A DNA stretch of 64,000 nucleotides from Micromonospora sp. MW-13 (GTDB taxonomy: Bacteria > Actinomycetota > Actinomycetes > Mycobacteriales > Micromonosporaceae). The notes under the pieces were generated by a model. The model was not told the origin of the DNA. It did not search any database and worked only from the letters and a program-made list of their open reading frames with translations. The stretch is taken from the NCBI RefSeq assembly GCF_003434305.1, contig NZ_QKKX01000016.1:59062-123061 (forward strand). Direction: 5' to 3'. Below are positions 1 to 8,149 of this stretch, piece after piece. Every line of letters starts with the position of its first letter. Positions within the stretch are counted from its first letter, which is position 1. The translations under genes were made by a program, and so were the position numbers.

Positions 1-241
1 TGCCGGCGAGCTGGCCGGCGGTCACCACCAGCTGGTGCGCGGCCCGGCCCCGCTTCACCTTCGCCGGCTTGGCCTGCGGCTGCCCGGTCGAGGCCCCCAC
101 CGCCCGTGGCGCGGCCACCAGCCGACCCGAACGGGCACCCGCGAACAGGTCCCGGCGGATGACGCCGACCACCGTGAACACGAAGATCCACAGCAGAATC
201 AGGAACCCGAACCGGGCGACGGTGATGACGAGTTCCGGCAA
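1..241 (-). CDS. fhaB: FhaB-type FHA-domain membrane protein (N-terminal part only)
   Basis: This is the first 80 codons of a gene that runs off the left edge. I chose the TTG at 239-241 as start because it gives MPELVITVARFG, the usual opening of actinobacterial FhaB, and lies 6 bp after the fhaA stop. Residues about 4-25 form one hydrophobic membrane segment, followed by a basic cytoplasmic stretch (VIRRDLFAG). The C-terminal FHA domain expected in this family lies outside the window. By family knowledge FhaB binds phosphothreonine on substrates of the PknA/PknB kinases that control cell-wall growth and division. Its position directly after fhaA suggests co-transcription. A partial gene with a TTG start is less certain than a full one, but the context is strong. 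Confidence 0.82.
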   Translation of the reverse strand, partial: MPELVITVARFGFLILLWIFVFTVVGVIRRDLFAGARSGRLVAAPRAVGASTGQPQAKPAKVKRGRAAHQLVVTAGQLAG

Positions 242-247
242 GGCGGA

Positions 248-1024
248 TCAGCCGTCCACGCGGAAGGTCAGGGTGGTGGTGCCGAGCTGGATCATGTCGC
301 CGGGGTTGAGGGCGACGGCGGAGACCCGCTGGCCGTTGACCATGGTGCCGTTGGTCGAGCCGAGATCGGTCAGCACGACCTGGCCACCGTCGAAGTCCAG
401 CCGGGCGTGTCGCCGGGAGATGCCGACGTCCGGCAGGCGCAGGTTGGCCTGGTCGCCGCGGCCGATCACGGTCGAGCCCATCTGGAGAGGGTAGGTGCGG
501 CCGTCGCCGGAGACCAACCGGACGTTGCGCCCGCCGCCGTGCCCCGGCGGCGGGCCGTAGCCGCCGCCCTGGTCGTACGCCGGGTACGCGGGCGGGCCCG
601 CGTCGTAGCCGCCCTGGTCGTAGCCGGGCGCGGAGACCGGGGCGACGTCGCCGCCGGTGTAGACCTCGGCGGTGACCCGGAACATCCCGGTGTCGAGACC
701 CTCGCCGCGCTCGATCTCGACGATCACGTCGCCGTAGACCGTCCAGGCCTGCTCGCCGATGAACTCCGCCTGCGACTGGGCCAGTTCCTGAGCCAGGGCG
801 GCGGCGTACGGCGCCAGCCGGCTGTGGTCGTAGGGCGAGAGATCGATCACGTAGCGGTTGGGCACCAACGTGCGCCCACCGGCCAGGATCGCCTTGTGCG
901 CCTCGGCCTCCCGCTGCATGGCGTTGAGGATCTCCACGGGGTGAACCACCCCTTTGAAGACCTTGGCGAAGGCTCCTTCGACCAGGCCTTCCAGACGCTT
1001 CTCGAAGCGTTGCAGCACGCTCAC
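248..1024 (-). CDS. fhaA: FhaA: DUF3662 + FHA domain signalling protein
   Basis: This 258-aa cytoplasmic protein has a DUF3662 domain at about residues 1-115 (MSVLQRFEKRLEGLVEGAF start), a Gly/Tyr/Pro-rich linker at about 130-165 and a C-terminal FHA domain. The FHA motifs GRGDQ, SRRHA and GSTNGT are intact, so phosphothreonine binding is expected. The start is GTG, preceded by a strong GGAGGAG at a good distance. In actinobacteria FhaA is a target and reader of Ser/Thr kinases such as PknB and links phosphorylation to peptidoglycan precursor export; that role is family knowledge. It is shorter than mycobacterial FhaA because the linker is short. It is followed after 6 bp by fhaB, and the pstP-rodA-pbpA-pknAB genes normally continue beyond the left edge. 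Confidence 0.92.
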   Translation of the reverse strand: MSVLQRFEKRLEGLVEGAFAKVFKGVVHPVEILNAMQREAEAHKAILAGGRTLVPNRYVIDLSPYDHSRLAPYAAALAQELAQSQAEFIGEQAWTVYGDVIVEIERGEGLDTGMFRVTAEVYTGGDVAPVSAPGYDQGGYDAGPPAYPAYDQGGGYGPPPGHGGGRNVRLVSGDGRTYPLQMGSTVIGRGDQANLRLPDVGISRRHARLDFDGGQVVLTDLGSTNGTMVNGQRVSAVALNPGDMIQLGTTTLTFRVDG

Positions 1025-1211
1025 CGGCTCCTCCTCGGTCCCGAGGACATGATGGTATCCGGCCGGCGCGCGCGCAGCTCACACGCCGCTCGGCCGGCTT
1101 CTGCCGGCCCGTTCGGAAGGGCCGGTGCCCTCGTGCTACAGTTTCGTCCGCCACGAACGGTAACCGGTCGCGGCGAGGGTCGGAAAGACCGTAGGATGTG
1201 CCGGGCCGCTG

Positions 1212-1240
1212 GCGACAGCGGAACCGGGGCGGGCTACAGT
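1212..1240 (+). promoter_or_regulatory. Possible promoter of tRNA-Leu
   Basis: A TACAGT -10-like hexamer (1235-1240) lies 16 nt before the mature tRNA 5' end, and GCGACA (1212-1217) stands 17 nt upstream as a weak -35. The -35 is poor, so this is tentative. Confidence 0.4.
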
Positions 1241-1256
1241 GTTCCCGGTCAGCCAC

Positions 1257-1342
1257 GGGGAAGTGGCGGAATGGCAGACGCGCACGGTTCAGGTCCGTGT
1301 GCCCGAAAGGGCGTGGGGGTTCAACTCCCCCCTTCCCCACCA
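1257..1342 (+). tRNA. tRNA-Leu (anticodon CAG)
   Basis: The 86-nt sequence folds as a class II tRNA. The acceptor arm GGGGAAG (1257-1263) pairs with CTTCCCC (1332-1338). Discriminator A and an encoded CCA occupy 1339-1342. The anticodon loop TTCAGGT carries CAG at 1290-1292, and there is a long variable arm (TGCCCGAAAGGGCG) and a T loop TTCAACT. The CAG anticodon reads CUG, a very common Leu codon in such GC-rich genomes. Confidence 0.97.
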
Positions 1343-1470
1343 GATCGAGGGCTTCGCAGCGATGCGGGGCCCTTGAGTCGTTTCGGGGTGCCCTGCGTCG
1401 CGTCCGGTCGGTGCCGGACGTCACGCTATGCTCCGATCGTTCCCTGCCTCCTATAGACCAGGAGTGGCGT

Positions 1471-2544
1471 GTGAGTGTCGCGTTGGTGACCGGGTCGGGC
1501 GGCCTGATCGGTTCCGAGGCGGTCCGGCACTTCGCCGGCCTCGGTCTCGACGTCGTCGGCATCGACAACGACATGCGGCAGGAGTTCTTCGGCGCCGAGG
1601 CGTCGACCGCGTGGAACGTCCGGCGACTGGCCGAGGAGTTGGGCGGGGCGTACTCGCACCACAGCATCGACATCCGGGACCGCGACTCGCTGGCGAAGCT
1701 CTTCGGCCGGTACGGCCGCGACATCGCCGTGGTGATCCACACGGCCGCGCAGCCGTCGCACGACTGGGCGGTGCGGGACCCGTTCACCGACTTCGACGTC
1801 AACGCCGGCGGCACGCTGAACGTGTTGCAGAACGTCCGCGAGCACTGCGTCGAGGCGCCGGTGATCCACTGCTCCACCAACAAGGTGTACGGCGACCGCC
1901 CCAACAGCCTGCCCCTGGTCGAGCTGGAGACCCGGTGGGAGATCGAGCCGGGGCACCCGTACGAGCAGGGCATCCGCGAGGACATGTCGATCGACGCCTG
2001 CCTGCACTCGGTCTTCGGCGCGTCGAAGGTGGCCGCCGACGTGATGGTGCAGGAGTACGGCCGCTACTTCGGGATGCGGACCGCCTGCTTCCGGGGCGGC
2101 ACGCTGACCGGCCCGGCGCACTCCGCCACCGAGCTGCACGGCTTCCTCGGGTACGTGATGCGCGCCAACATGGAGCGCCGGACGTACAAGATCTTCGGTT
2201 ACCAGGGCAAGCAGGTCCGGGACGCGATCCACAGCTCCGACGTGGTGTCGGCGTTCGAGGTCTTCTTCCGCGACCCGCGCTCGGCGGCCATCTACAACCT
2301 CGGCGGCGGACGGCACTCCAACACCTCCAACCGCGAGGCGTTCGCCCTGGCCGAGCAGATCACCGGCCAGGAGATGGTCACCGAGTACGTCGAGGCGAAC
2401 CGGATCGGCGACCACAAGTGGTGGATCGGCTCGAACGAGGCGTTCCAGGCCGACTACCCGGAGTGGAAGCAGGTGTACGACGTACCGATGATCATGCGGG
2501 AGATCTACGAGGCCAACGTGGACAAGTGGGTTCCGGGCGCATGA
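1471..2544 (+). CDS. NAD-dependent sugar-nucleotide epimerase (CDP-paratose 2-epimerase-like)
   Basis: This 357-aa extended short-chain dehydrogenase/reductase has a Rossmann NAD-binding motif GSGGLIG at residues 8-14, STNKVYG at about 135-141 and an AEx-type core. It resembles the CDP-paratose/CDP-tyvelose 2-epimerase branch more than GalE. The catalytic YxxxK motif reads FGASK (Phe182, Lys186), so the usual tyrosine appears to be phenylalanine. I chose the GTG at 1471 because of the AGGAG at 1460-1464 and because the Rossmann fold follows at once; longer upstream in-frame starts run across the tRNA gene. The stop overlaps the next start (ATGA), so the two genes are translationally coupled. 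Together they suggest synthesis and transfer of a sugar for a surface glycan. The exact substrate is unknown. Confidence 0.85.
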   Translation: MSVALVTGSGGLIGSEAVRHFAGLGLDVVGIDNDMRQEFFGAEASTAWNVRRLAEELGGAYSHHSIDIRDRDSLAKLFGRYGRDIAVVIHTAAQPSHDWAVRDPFTDFDVNAGGTLNVLQNVREHCVEAPVIHCSTNKVYGDRPNSLPLVELETRWEIEPGHPYEQGIREDMSIDACLHSVFGASKVAADVMVQEYGRYFGMRTACFRGGTLTGPAHSATELHGFLGYVMRANMERRTYKIFGYQGKQVRDAIHSSDVVSAFEVFFRDPRSAAIYNLGGGRHSNTSNREAFALAEQITGQEMVTEYVEANRIGDHKWWIGSNEAFQADYPEWKQVYDVPMIMREIYEANVDKWVPGA

Positions 2545-3347
2545 CTGTCGACGGCAAGCGCAACGTTCTCGGCGTGCTGGTCGACGCCACCGACTACGCC
2601 ACCGCGACCGAGCGGGTGGTGGCCGCGGCGCACGAGCGCCGGCCGCTGGCGCTCACCGCGCTCGCCGTGCACGGCGTGATGACCGGGGTGCTCGACCCGG
2701 CGCACAACGCCCGGCTCAACTCGTTCGACGTGGTGACCCCCGACGGGCAGCCGGTGCGCTGGGCACTGAACCTGCTGCACCACGCCGGCCTCACCGACCG
2801 GGTCTACGGCCCGTTGCTGACCCTGCACGTGCTGCGCCGGTTCGCCGAGGAGGGCCTGCCGGTCTACCTGTACGGCTCGACCGAGGAGACCCTGGCCCGG
2901 CTGATCCCGGCGCTGGAGCGGATGTTCCCGGCGCTGAAGATCGCCGGGGTGGAGCCGTCGAAGTTCCGCGCCGTGCAGCCGGGCGAGGACGTCGAGATCG
3001 CCGACCGGATCAGGGCCAGCGGTGCCCGGCTCGTCCTGGTCGGGCTCGGCTGCCCGCGCCAAGAGGTCTTCACGTACGCGATGCGGCCCCTGCTGGACAT
3101 GCCGCTGATGGCCGTCGGGGCCGCCTTCGACTACCACGCGGGGCTGTTGCGCAACCCGCCGCCGTGGATGCAGCGGGCCGGCCTGGAGTGGTTCTGGCGG
3201 CTCGGCCTGGAGCCGAAGCGGCTCTGGCGCCGGTACGTCATCCTCAACCCGGCGTACCTGGGTCGGCTGGCGGCGCAGAAGACCGGTCTGTGGAAGGCGA
3301 AGCCACCCGCCCCGGCCACCGAGCGCCCCGCCCCCTTCGCCGTCTGA
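2541..3347 (+). CDS. WecG/TagA/CpsF-family glycosyltransferase
   Basis: This 268-aa protein matches the WecG/TagA/CpsF family (GT26), which transfers UDP-sugars such as ManNAc or N-acetylmannosaminuronate onto lipid-linked acceptors at the inner face of the membrane. Supporting motifs are [11 protein letters not shown] (about 64-74), [10 protein letters not shown] (about 111), [14 protein letters not shown] (about 160) and the C-terminal [15 protein letters not shown] signature. The length is normal for the family (about 240-270). The ATG overlaps the epimerase stop by four bases, so the genes form an operon. The product could decorate teichoic-acid-like or capsular glycans; the acceptor cannot be read from sequence. 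The C-terminal tail is Pro/Ala-rich and probably not catalytic. Confidence 0.9.
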   Translation: MTVDGKRNVLGVLVDATDYATATERVVAAAHERRPLALTALAVHGVMTGVLDPAHNARLNSFDVVTPDGQPVRWALNLLHHAGLTDRVYGPLLTLHVLRRFAEEGLPVYLYGSTEETLARLIPALERMFPALKIAGVEPSKFRAVQPGEDVEIADRIRASGARLVLVGLGCPRQEVFTYAMRPLLDMPLMAVGAAFDYHAGLLRNPPPWMQRAGLEWFWRLGLEPKRLWRRYVILNPAYLGRLAAQKTGLWKAKPPAPATERPAPFAV

Positions 3348-3468
3348 CGCGCGTCCACCTCGCAGCGCCGGTCAACCCGACGTCGGCGTCCCCTACGGGG
3401 ACGGGTTACGGGGCGAACCCGGGGTCGGCCCGGATTCGGTGGGCGGCGGGCTGGGCAAGGCTGATGCC

Positions 3469-4071
3469 ATGGATGGGCATCTCATCGTTCTGTTGCTGGT
3501 TGCCGGCGTGTGGCTGGCCGCGGGGATCCTCGCCGACCGGCTGCCCCGGCTGGACCGCGCCCGCGCGCTGCGTCGGCGTACCGGATGGTTGCTCGCCCTG
3601 ACCCTGACCGGCCTCGGCCTGACGGCGGCGGTGCTCGCCGCCGGATTGCAGAGCGCCGGCACCGGCACGGTGGACCGGGCCGCCGCCGGGCTCGCACTGG
3701 CGGCCACGCCCGCGCTGCTGGTCGGGGCCAGCACCGCCCGGCGGGTCCGCCGGTTGTGGACCGGGGCCGGTGCCCTCGCCACGGCCCCGCACGCCCCGGC
3801 CCCGCACGGCCTGCGGGCCGCCGCCGCCCACCCGCTCGTCGGCCTGCCGCTCCAGGTCACCGGCCTGGCCACCATCCCGGGTGTGCTCTCGGCCAGCGGC
3901 CTGGACGTCTTCGCGGGGCCCGGCACGACCGGGGCCGGGGTCACCATCGGCGCGCTGGGTGTCGTCGCCATCGGGGTACGACACGCGCTGCGCCACAGCC
4001 GGCTGGCCGAGCGGGCATTGCCCCAGCGGCAGCCGGCGTCACCGCGGTCGGCCAGCCCCCTGCACGTATAG
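3469..4071 (+). CDS. Hypothetical multi-pass membrane protein
   Basis: I do not recognise this 200-aa protein. From the ATG at 3469 it starts with a hydrophobic segment (HLIVLLLVAGVWLAAGILA), then a basic loop, and has three further hydrophobic stretches at about 43-65, 76-92 and 123-166, so about four to five membrane spans are likely. Conserved catalytic motifs are not visible. An in-frame ATG at 3439 would add ten residues without a better ribosome site. Its 3' end overlaps the convergent 135-aa gene by 33 bp, which makes one of the two stop regions uncertain. Codon usage (G/C in third positions) supports real coding. Confidence 0.6.
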   Translation: MDGHLIVLLLVAGVWLAAGILADRLPRLDRARALRRRTGWLLALTLTGLGLTAAVLAAGLQSAGTGTVDRAAAGLALAATPALLVGASTARRVRRLWTGAGALATAPHAPAPHGLRAAAAHPLVGLPLQVTGLATIPGVLSASGLDVFAGPGTTGAGVTIGALGVVAIGVRHALRHSRLAERALPQRQPASPRSASPLHV

Positions 4072-4446
4072 CAGCTCCAGGATCGCCCGGGTCGCCTCGA
4101 ACCAGCGGTCCATCCAGCCGGGCGGGGGCACGCTCCCCTTCGGCGGCAACTCCAGCAGCAGGCCGCGCAGCAGCGGGTGGTCGGCCAGGGGCTCGGCCGA
4201 CCCGGTCGGCCAACCGGCCGGCGGGAACGACGGCTCGGTGAGCGGGTTCGGGTCCAGCGAGGGCAGCGACAGCGGCGGCCCGGCCTGCTCGGGGGTGGCC
4301 GACCCGCCGTCCCGACCAGCGAACTCGGTGTCGGTGGAGACCACCTCGGTCAGCACGGTGTCTCGGCGGGCCCCGCGGTACTTGCCGCCGAACCGCTCCG
4401 GCTTGCCCGGACCGTTGGTGAGGTTCTCTGACCCGATCGTCGTCAT
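4039..4446 (-). CDS. Hypothetical protein downstream of XRE-DUF397 module
   Basis: This 135-aa protein is acidic and Pro/Gly-rich. It opens with MTTIGSENL and ends in a helical segment (WFEATRAILELLYVQG) that is the only part likely to be folded. The ATG at 4446 follows a purine-rich AGGCGAGACG; a longer in-frame version reaching 4680 exists but its upstream part looks non-coding. No known domain is visible. It lies on the same strand as the XRE and DUF397 genes, 233 bp beyond DUF397, and may belong to the same small regulatory locus. Its end overlaps a convergent gene. I assign no function. Confidence 0.5.
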   Translation of the reverse strand: MTTIGSENLTNGPGKPERFGGKYRGARRDTVLTEVVSTDTEFAGRDGGSATPEQAGPPLSLPSLDPNPLTEPSFPPAGWPTGSAEPLADHPLLRGLLLELPPKGSVPPPGWMDRWFEATRAILELLYVQGAGRPR

Positions 4447-4679
4447 CGTCTCGCCTGCCTCGCTTGGTTGCCGATCCGTGCGGCGGGTTTGTCGACCAGC
4501 GCCGTACCGAGGGGTACAACGACCCGGGGCGGGGCTGGCGACGGGTCGGGGCGGATCCGTACCGCCAACCGCCGATCCGTACCGCAGAGTCGCCGGCTTC
4601 CCTTCGGACGCGCGACGGGCGCGGACCGTCCGGCTACGCTGCCGAACGGGCCGCGCCCGTCGTGTCGGGGTCCGGTCCA

Positions 4680-4907
4680 TCAGTCCCGGGCGAAGGTGCC
4701 TTCCCTGGTACCGGCGACGAAGGCGTGCCAGTCACCCGGAGCGAAGATCAGGTTGGGCCCACTCTTGTCCTTCGAGTCCCGTACCCCGATTGCTCCGGTC
4801 ACGTACGCCACCTCGACGCAGTTGTCACAGTTCGGCCCGCTCTTCGAGCTCTTGAACCACGTCGCCCGCGTCAGGTCCCCACGGAACCTCTTGGTCGCCA
4901 CTTCCAC
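4680..4907 (-). CDS. DUF397 domain small protein
   Basis: This 75-aa protein is a typical DUF397 member: the motifs WFKSSKSG, NCVEVA, VRDSKDKSGP and FAPGDWHAFV occur in the family order and span nearly all of the protein. It starts with GTG inside the last 37 bp of the XRE gene in another frame, so translation is coupled. In Streptomyces and relatives DUF397 proteins are nearly always encoded next to XRE/DUF5753 regulators and act with them in development or antibiotic control, possibly as an antitoxin-like or regulator-modulating partner. The pairing is established; the mechanism in this organism is inference. Confidence 0.93.
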   Translation of the reverse strand: MEVATKRFRGDLTRATWFKSSKSGPNCDNCVEVAYVTGAIGVRDSKDKSGPNLIFAPGDWHAFVAGTREGTFARD

Positions 4908-5752
4908 AACGGCTCCTCTGCCAGTTTTGCGATTTGTGCGATGGATTCCTCCGGGCGTGTGGCCGCTGCTCGAATGTGATCGAAGATGAAGCTGTACTTC
5001 TGCAGTTCGTCGCTCTTCTCGAGGAAGAGCCCACCCGTGGCGTTCTCCGCGTACACGACATCGGGATCACCCGCTTCGGGGAAGCTGAGGATGGTGAAGG
5101 TGCCGTCCATGCCGGCGTGCGCCCCTACCGAGAACGGCAGGATCTGGAGCGTCACGTTCGGCAGCTCCGCCACCTCCACCAGCCGCTTGAGCTGACCACG
5201 CATCACCACGTCGCCGCCCACCGGCCGGCTCAGCACCGCCTCATCGAGCACCACCCACAGATCGACCGGATCGTCCTGGGTCAACAACGACTGACGGTCG
5301 AGTCGGACACGCACTCTCTGCCGGACCTGATCCACGGTGAAGTCGGGACGGGCGGCCCGGATCATCGCCGAGGCGTACTCCTCGGTCTCCAGCAGGCCCG
5401 GCACCACCTGCTGCTCGTAAGCCCGGATGGAGCTCGCTGCCGACTCCAGGCCGACGTACGCCCCGACCAGCACCGTGCTGTACGGGTGCCACCAGCCCTT
5501 CTGCCGGGCCTCCCGGGCGATCTGCACCAGTTCGTCGCTCTCGGCGCCGGACACCCCGTAGATCAGCAACATGTCCCGGACGTCGCGGGGGGTGGCGGTG
5601 GTGTGGCCGGTCTCGATCCGGGAGATCTTCGACGCGGAGCACTCCAGTTGCTCGGCGACCACCTCGATCGTGATGCCGGCCGCGTCGCGGTGGCGACGCA
5701 ACTCGGCGCCGAGCCTGCGACGGCGGATGGTGGGGCTGCGTCGCTCGCTCAC
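4871..5752 (-). CDS. XRE-family regulator with DUF5753 (Scr1/WhiJ-like)
   Basis: This 293-aa protein has an N-terminal helix-turn-helix at about residues 14-68 (ELRRHRDAAGITIEVVAEQL, then SASKISRIETG) and a DUF5753 sensor-like domain from about 95 to 280 (YEQQVVPGLLETEEYA, LDEAVLSRPVGG, LPFSVGAHAGMDG). The start is GTG after a GGGGGA tract. It overlaps the DUF397 gene by 37 bp. The arrangement is the classic WhiJ-like regulator pair found in many copies in filamentous actinobacteria. A perfect 7-bp inverted repeat at 6003-6017 upstream is a candidate operator. The ligand or partner sensed by DUF5753 is not known. Confidence 0.92.
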   Translation of the reverse strand: MSERRSPTIRRRRLGAELRRHRDAAGITIEVVAEQLECSASKISRIETGHTTATPRDVRDMLLIYGVSGAESDELVQIAREARQKGWWHPYSTVLVGAYVGLESAASSIRAYEQQVVPGLLETEEYASAMIRAARPDFTVDQVRQRVRVRLDRQSLLTQDDPVDLWVVLDEAVLSRPVGGDVVMRGQLKRLVEVAELPNVTLQILPFSVGAHAGMDGTFTILSFPEAGDPDVVYAENATGGLFLEKSDELQKYSFIFDHIRAAATRPEESIAQIAKLAEEPLWKWRPRGSVGT

Positions 5753-6375
5753 GGCGTCCCCCCGTGGGCCGCCTGGCCGGACCGATCGCTGCTCGCGCTC
5801 ACCCGGTTACCTCCGGTCGATCGCGCCGGGGGTCGACGCCCGCCGGGGCGCGACCGTCGGGCGGCGAGCGTTTCGCGGCGGAGGCGTGGTGCCGGTCGTC
5901 GGCCGGCCGCGGCGGGCGAAACCGACGTTCAGTGTGCCGCCCCGGGGACGGCGGCATCAAGCGTCTATTTACGCGCGCCGCTCACGTATCGGCAAAAGTC
6001 GACATGCAACTTGCATGAAGCACGTCACTGATGCAGTCTGTCCGTAGGGCCAAGGTCACTCACCGTTCCGGTCGGCCACCGGAGAGGGGGGTGCTCCGCC
6101 GCGACGGAGCGCTCGGTCGAGGGCCGGGCCCAGGCACCACACGACGGACCTGCCCCGGTTCCAGGCCCCGTCGCCGCACGCCACTGGCTGCGACGGCGGG
6201 CGCGACGACCGGGTGCAGTCGGGTGGTGGTCGGGTGACGGCACGCCACCAGCGGGCACGACCCGACCACCACCGCCCCGCTGACCGGTTCACGAGGCACG
6301 ACCCCGTCACCGGACCCGCGACATCCCCCGAACCACCGCCGGCGCACGCCGGCCGATCCTCTCCAGGAGCCCTCT
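5753..6375. other. Intergenic region with XRE promoter side and palindrome
   Basis: This 623-bp gap separates the minus-strand XRE gene from the plus-strand gene at 6376. The only structure I can point to is the CATGCAA-C-TTGCATG palindrome at 6003-6017, set in a relatively AT-rich stretch (5955-6035) unlike the GC-rich flanks, which suggests the regulatory core. Open frames here lack ribosome sites and coding-like composition, so I call no gene. Confidence 0.6.
6003..6017. promoter_or_regulatory. Candidate operator palindrome upstream of XRE gene
   Basis: CATGCAA (6003-6009) and TTGCATG (6011-6017) form a perfect 7-bp inverted repeat with one central base, about 250 bp before the XRE start. 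The size and symmetry fit a dimeric HTH protein. Ownership by the XRE regulator is inference. Confidence 0.5.
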
Positions 6376-6663
6376 GTGCTTCCCCGCTCAGGTGACGTAG
6401 TGCACGTGACTCGCGCGGCGAGTGTCCAGTTCCTCAGACCGATCATGTTCCGCGTGATCCGGGTGCACGACTGGCCCACGTACCAGGGTTGGGTGTGGCT
6501 CGACGGCTACGAGTTGAACGCGACGGGGGAAGCGGTCAACCGGCGGTCGATCTTCGTGCAGGCGGCCGGGCTGCGCCAGCTCCGGACCGCGCCGCAGCCG
6601 CCCCGGCAGCACACCGTCCGGCCGCGCCGCCCGGTGGCCCGTACGGCGGTCCGGGTGGGCTGA
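6376..6663 (+). CDS. Small conserved-looking hypothetical protein
   Basis: The 95-aa product contains a hydrophobic/aromatic core (MFRVIRVHDWPTYQGWVWLDGYEL) followed by a basic tail. I believe this core is shared by small actinobacterial proteins of unknown function, but I cannot name a family. The GTG start at 6376 follows a good CCAGGAG at 6362-6368. An alternative is the GTG at 6403 (VTRAASVQFL). There is no signal peptide or membrane span. It stands alone between two regulatory-looking regions, so no partner can be inferred. Confidence 0.6.
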   Translation: MLPRSGDVVHVTRAASVQFLRPIMFRVIRVHDWPTYQGWVWLDGYELNATGEAVNRRSIFVQAAGLRQLRTAPQPPRQHTVRPRRPVARTAVRVG

Positions 6664-6763
6664 CCCGCCGGAATCGCAGGTCGGGATGCGTGCCGCCGGC
6701 ATAGGATCGGTACGCCACCCCGGCGAAGTCTCCACCCCGCGCATCCCGGACCCTGAACCTGGG

Positions 6764-7213
6764 ATGGTCATGGTCATTCTGCCCGCCGCGCGGCGACACC
6801 ACCGCTCCCGTGCCCTCTACGCCTTCGGCCTGCTGGCGCTGCTCGGCGCCGTCACCATCCTCGTGATGGTGGTCCGCTACCCGGCCCTGTCCGCCACCGA
6901 GCTGAGCGCTCCGGTCCCGGCCCCCGAGATCACCGTGGTGGACGAGCCCGGTCCCGAGCCGGGCTGGGCCGACCGGGCGGATCAGCCGGCGGGGGCGCAA
7001 GCCGCTCCGGCGGGGGCGGTCGGCGTACCGGGCCCCGCCGGCGTGGGAGCCGGCGCCGGAACGGACTCGATCGTCGAGGCCCGCCGGGCCCCGGACGGGG
7101 CGGCGGAGCGCCGGAACGACGTGAGCCGCTCACTGTTCTGGTCCGGGGTCCTCGGCCTGGCCATCGCGCTGGCCGGGCTTGGACTGGTCGGGACCAGACG
7201 CCGGATGTGGTGA
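6764..7213 (+). CDS. Hypothetical two-span membrane protein
   Basis: The 149-aa product from the ATG at 6764 has a basic N-terminus (AARRHHRSR), a membrane segment (LYAFGLLALLGAVTILVMVV), an extracytoplasmic Pro/Ala/Gly-rich loop of about 70 residues and a second span near the C-terminus (SLFWSGVLGLAIALAGLGLV). No domain is recognised. A second ATG two codons on is equally possible, and a longer version from 6686 would add a non-hydrophobic extension. The topology predicts both termini inside with an exposed loop. Confidence 0.6.
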   Translation: MVMVILPAARRHHRSRALYAFGLLALLGAVTILVMVVRYPALSATELSAPVPAPEITVVDEPGPEPGWADRADQPAGAQAAPAGAVGVPGPAGVGAGAGTDSIVEARRAPDGAAERRNDVSRSLFWSGVLGLAIALAGLGLVGTRRRMW

Positions 7214-7279
7214 GCACCGGATGTGGTGAGCACCCGGCACGGCGGGGACCCGGTGCCGCCGAGGGCCGGCCCGGCGGCG

Positions 7280-8056
7280 TCAGGGCGTCGGGCTGGAAGC
7301 CCTGGTCGCCGACGGCTCGGCCGCGCTGCTGGCGGGTGTCGGGGCCGCCGCGACCACCAGCGTGACCTCCTCCCCGGCGGGTACCAGCTCGCCGGCACCG
7401 GGATCGGTCTCAAGCACCGTGCCGGCCGGCTGGTCGGACTCCCGGGCCTCGACCCGGTGCTCGATGCCGAGCTGGTCCAGGACCAGCTCGGCCGTCGCCC
7501 GGGACAGCCCGACCAGCGGCGGCATCGGCACCGCGGGTCGGGTGGTCGACGGCGGGGTGGTGGACGGCGGGGTGGTGGACGGCCCGGCGGTCGTCGCCTC
7601 GGTCGTCGGCGCACCGGTCGTCGCCGGGGCGGTGGTCGGCCGCGCCGAGGAAGTGTCCCCGGGACCGGGGGAGTCGTCGGTGGACGCGAGCAGCCAGAGG
7701 CCGGCCCCGAGCAGGCCGGCCAGCAGCAGCGCCAGCACGCCGAGCAGGATCGGCGTCCACCAGCGCCGACCGGGCTGGTCCTCGGCGTACCAGTCCTCGC
7801 CGGCCGGGTCGCGGTAGTCCGCCGGGCGCGGTGGCGGGACCCCGGCCCGCCCGGACCAGACCGCGGGGCCGGCCGGCGGCTGCCGACCGGTGTCCCCGGA
7901 CCGGGGCAGCGGCCGGGTCTCGTCGGCGGGTTCCTCGGCTGGCAGCCCACGCGGGGAACCCGGCGGCGGCCGGGTTCCGTCCCCGGAGCGGGGCAGCGGG
8001 CGGGTGCGGTCGTCGGCGTCGTCGGCCGACGGCGGGCCCTGGCGGTCGTCGCTCAT
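7280..8056 (-). CDS. Membrane-anchored single-PASTA-domain protein
   Basis: The 258-aa product has a polar, Arg/Asp-rich cytoplasmic half (about 1-90), one membrane span (WWTPILLGVLALLLAGLLGAG), a Thr/Pro-rich wall-spanning linker (about 125-165) and one PASTA domain (PPLVGLSRATAELVLDQLGI ... VTLVVA). PASTA domains bind muropeptides or lipid II in kinases such as PknB and in penicillin-binding proteins, but no kinase or transpeptidase domain is present here. The cytoplasmic part repeats a TRPLPRSGD motif twice, which could be a phosphorylation or protein-docking region. I chose the ATG at 8056 (MSDDRQG) with GAGAGGA upstream. It is followed on the other side by a second PASTA gene in the same direction. 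Confidence 0.82.
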   Translation of the reverse strand: MSDDRQGPPSADDADDRTRPLPRSGDGTRPPPGSPRGLPAEEPADETRPLPRSGDTGRQPPAGPAVWSGRAGVPPPRPADYRDPAGEDWYAEDQPGRRWWTPILLGVLALLLAGLLGAGLWLLASTDDSPGPGDTSSARPTTAPATTGAPTTEATTAGPSTTPPSTTPPSTTRPAVPMPPLVGLSRATAELVLDQLGIEHRVEARESDQPAGTVLETDPGAGELVPAGEEVTLVVAAAPTPASSAAEPSATRASSPTP

Positions 8057-8149
8057 CGCACGTCCTCTCCCCACCGGGCGGCCTGGCCCTCGGCATCCAC
8101 GCTAACCGCTGCCGCGCACGCCGGCTCGGATCAGCGCGGCGAGCCGCGG

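Noticed and set aside
1426..2415. Minus-strand frame opposite the epimerase
   Set aside because: Low-complexity Val/Arg/Gly sequence without a ribosome site; it overlaps a gene with clear Rossmann motifs.
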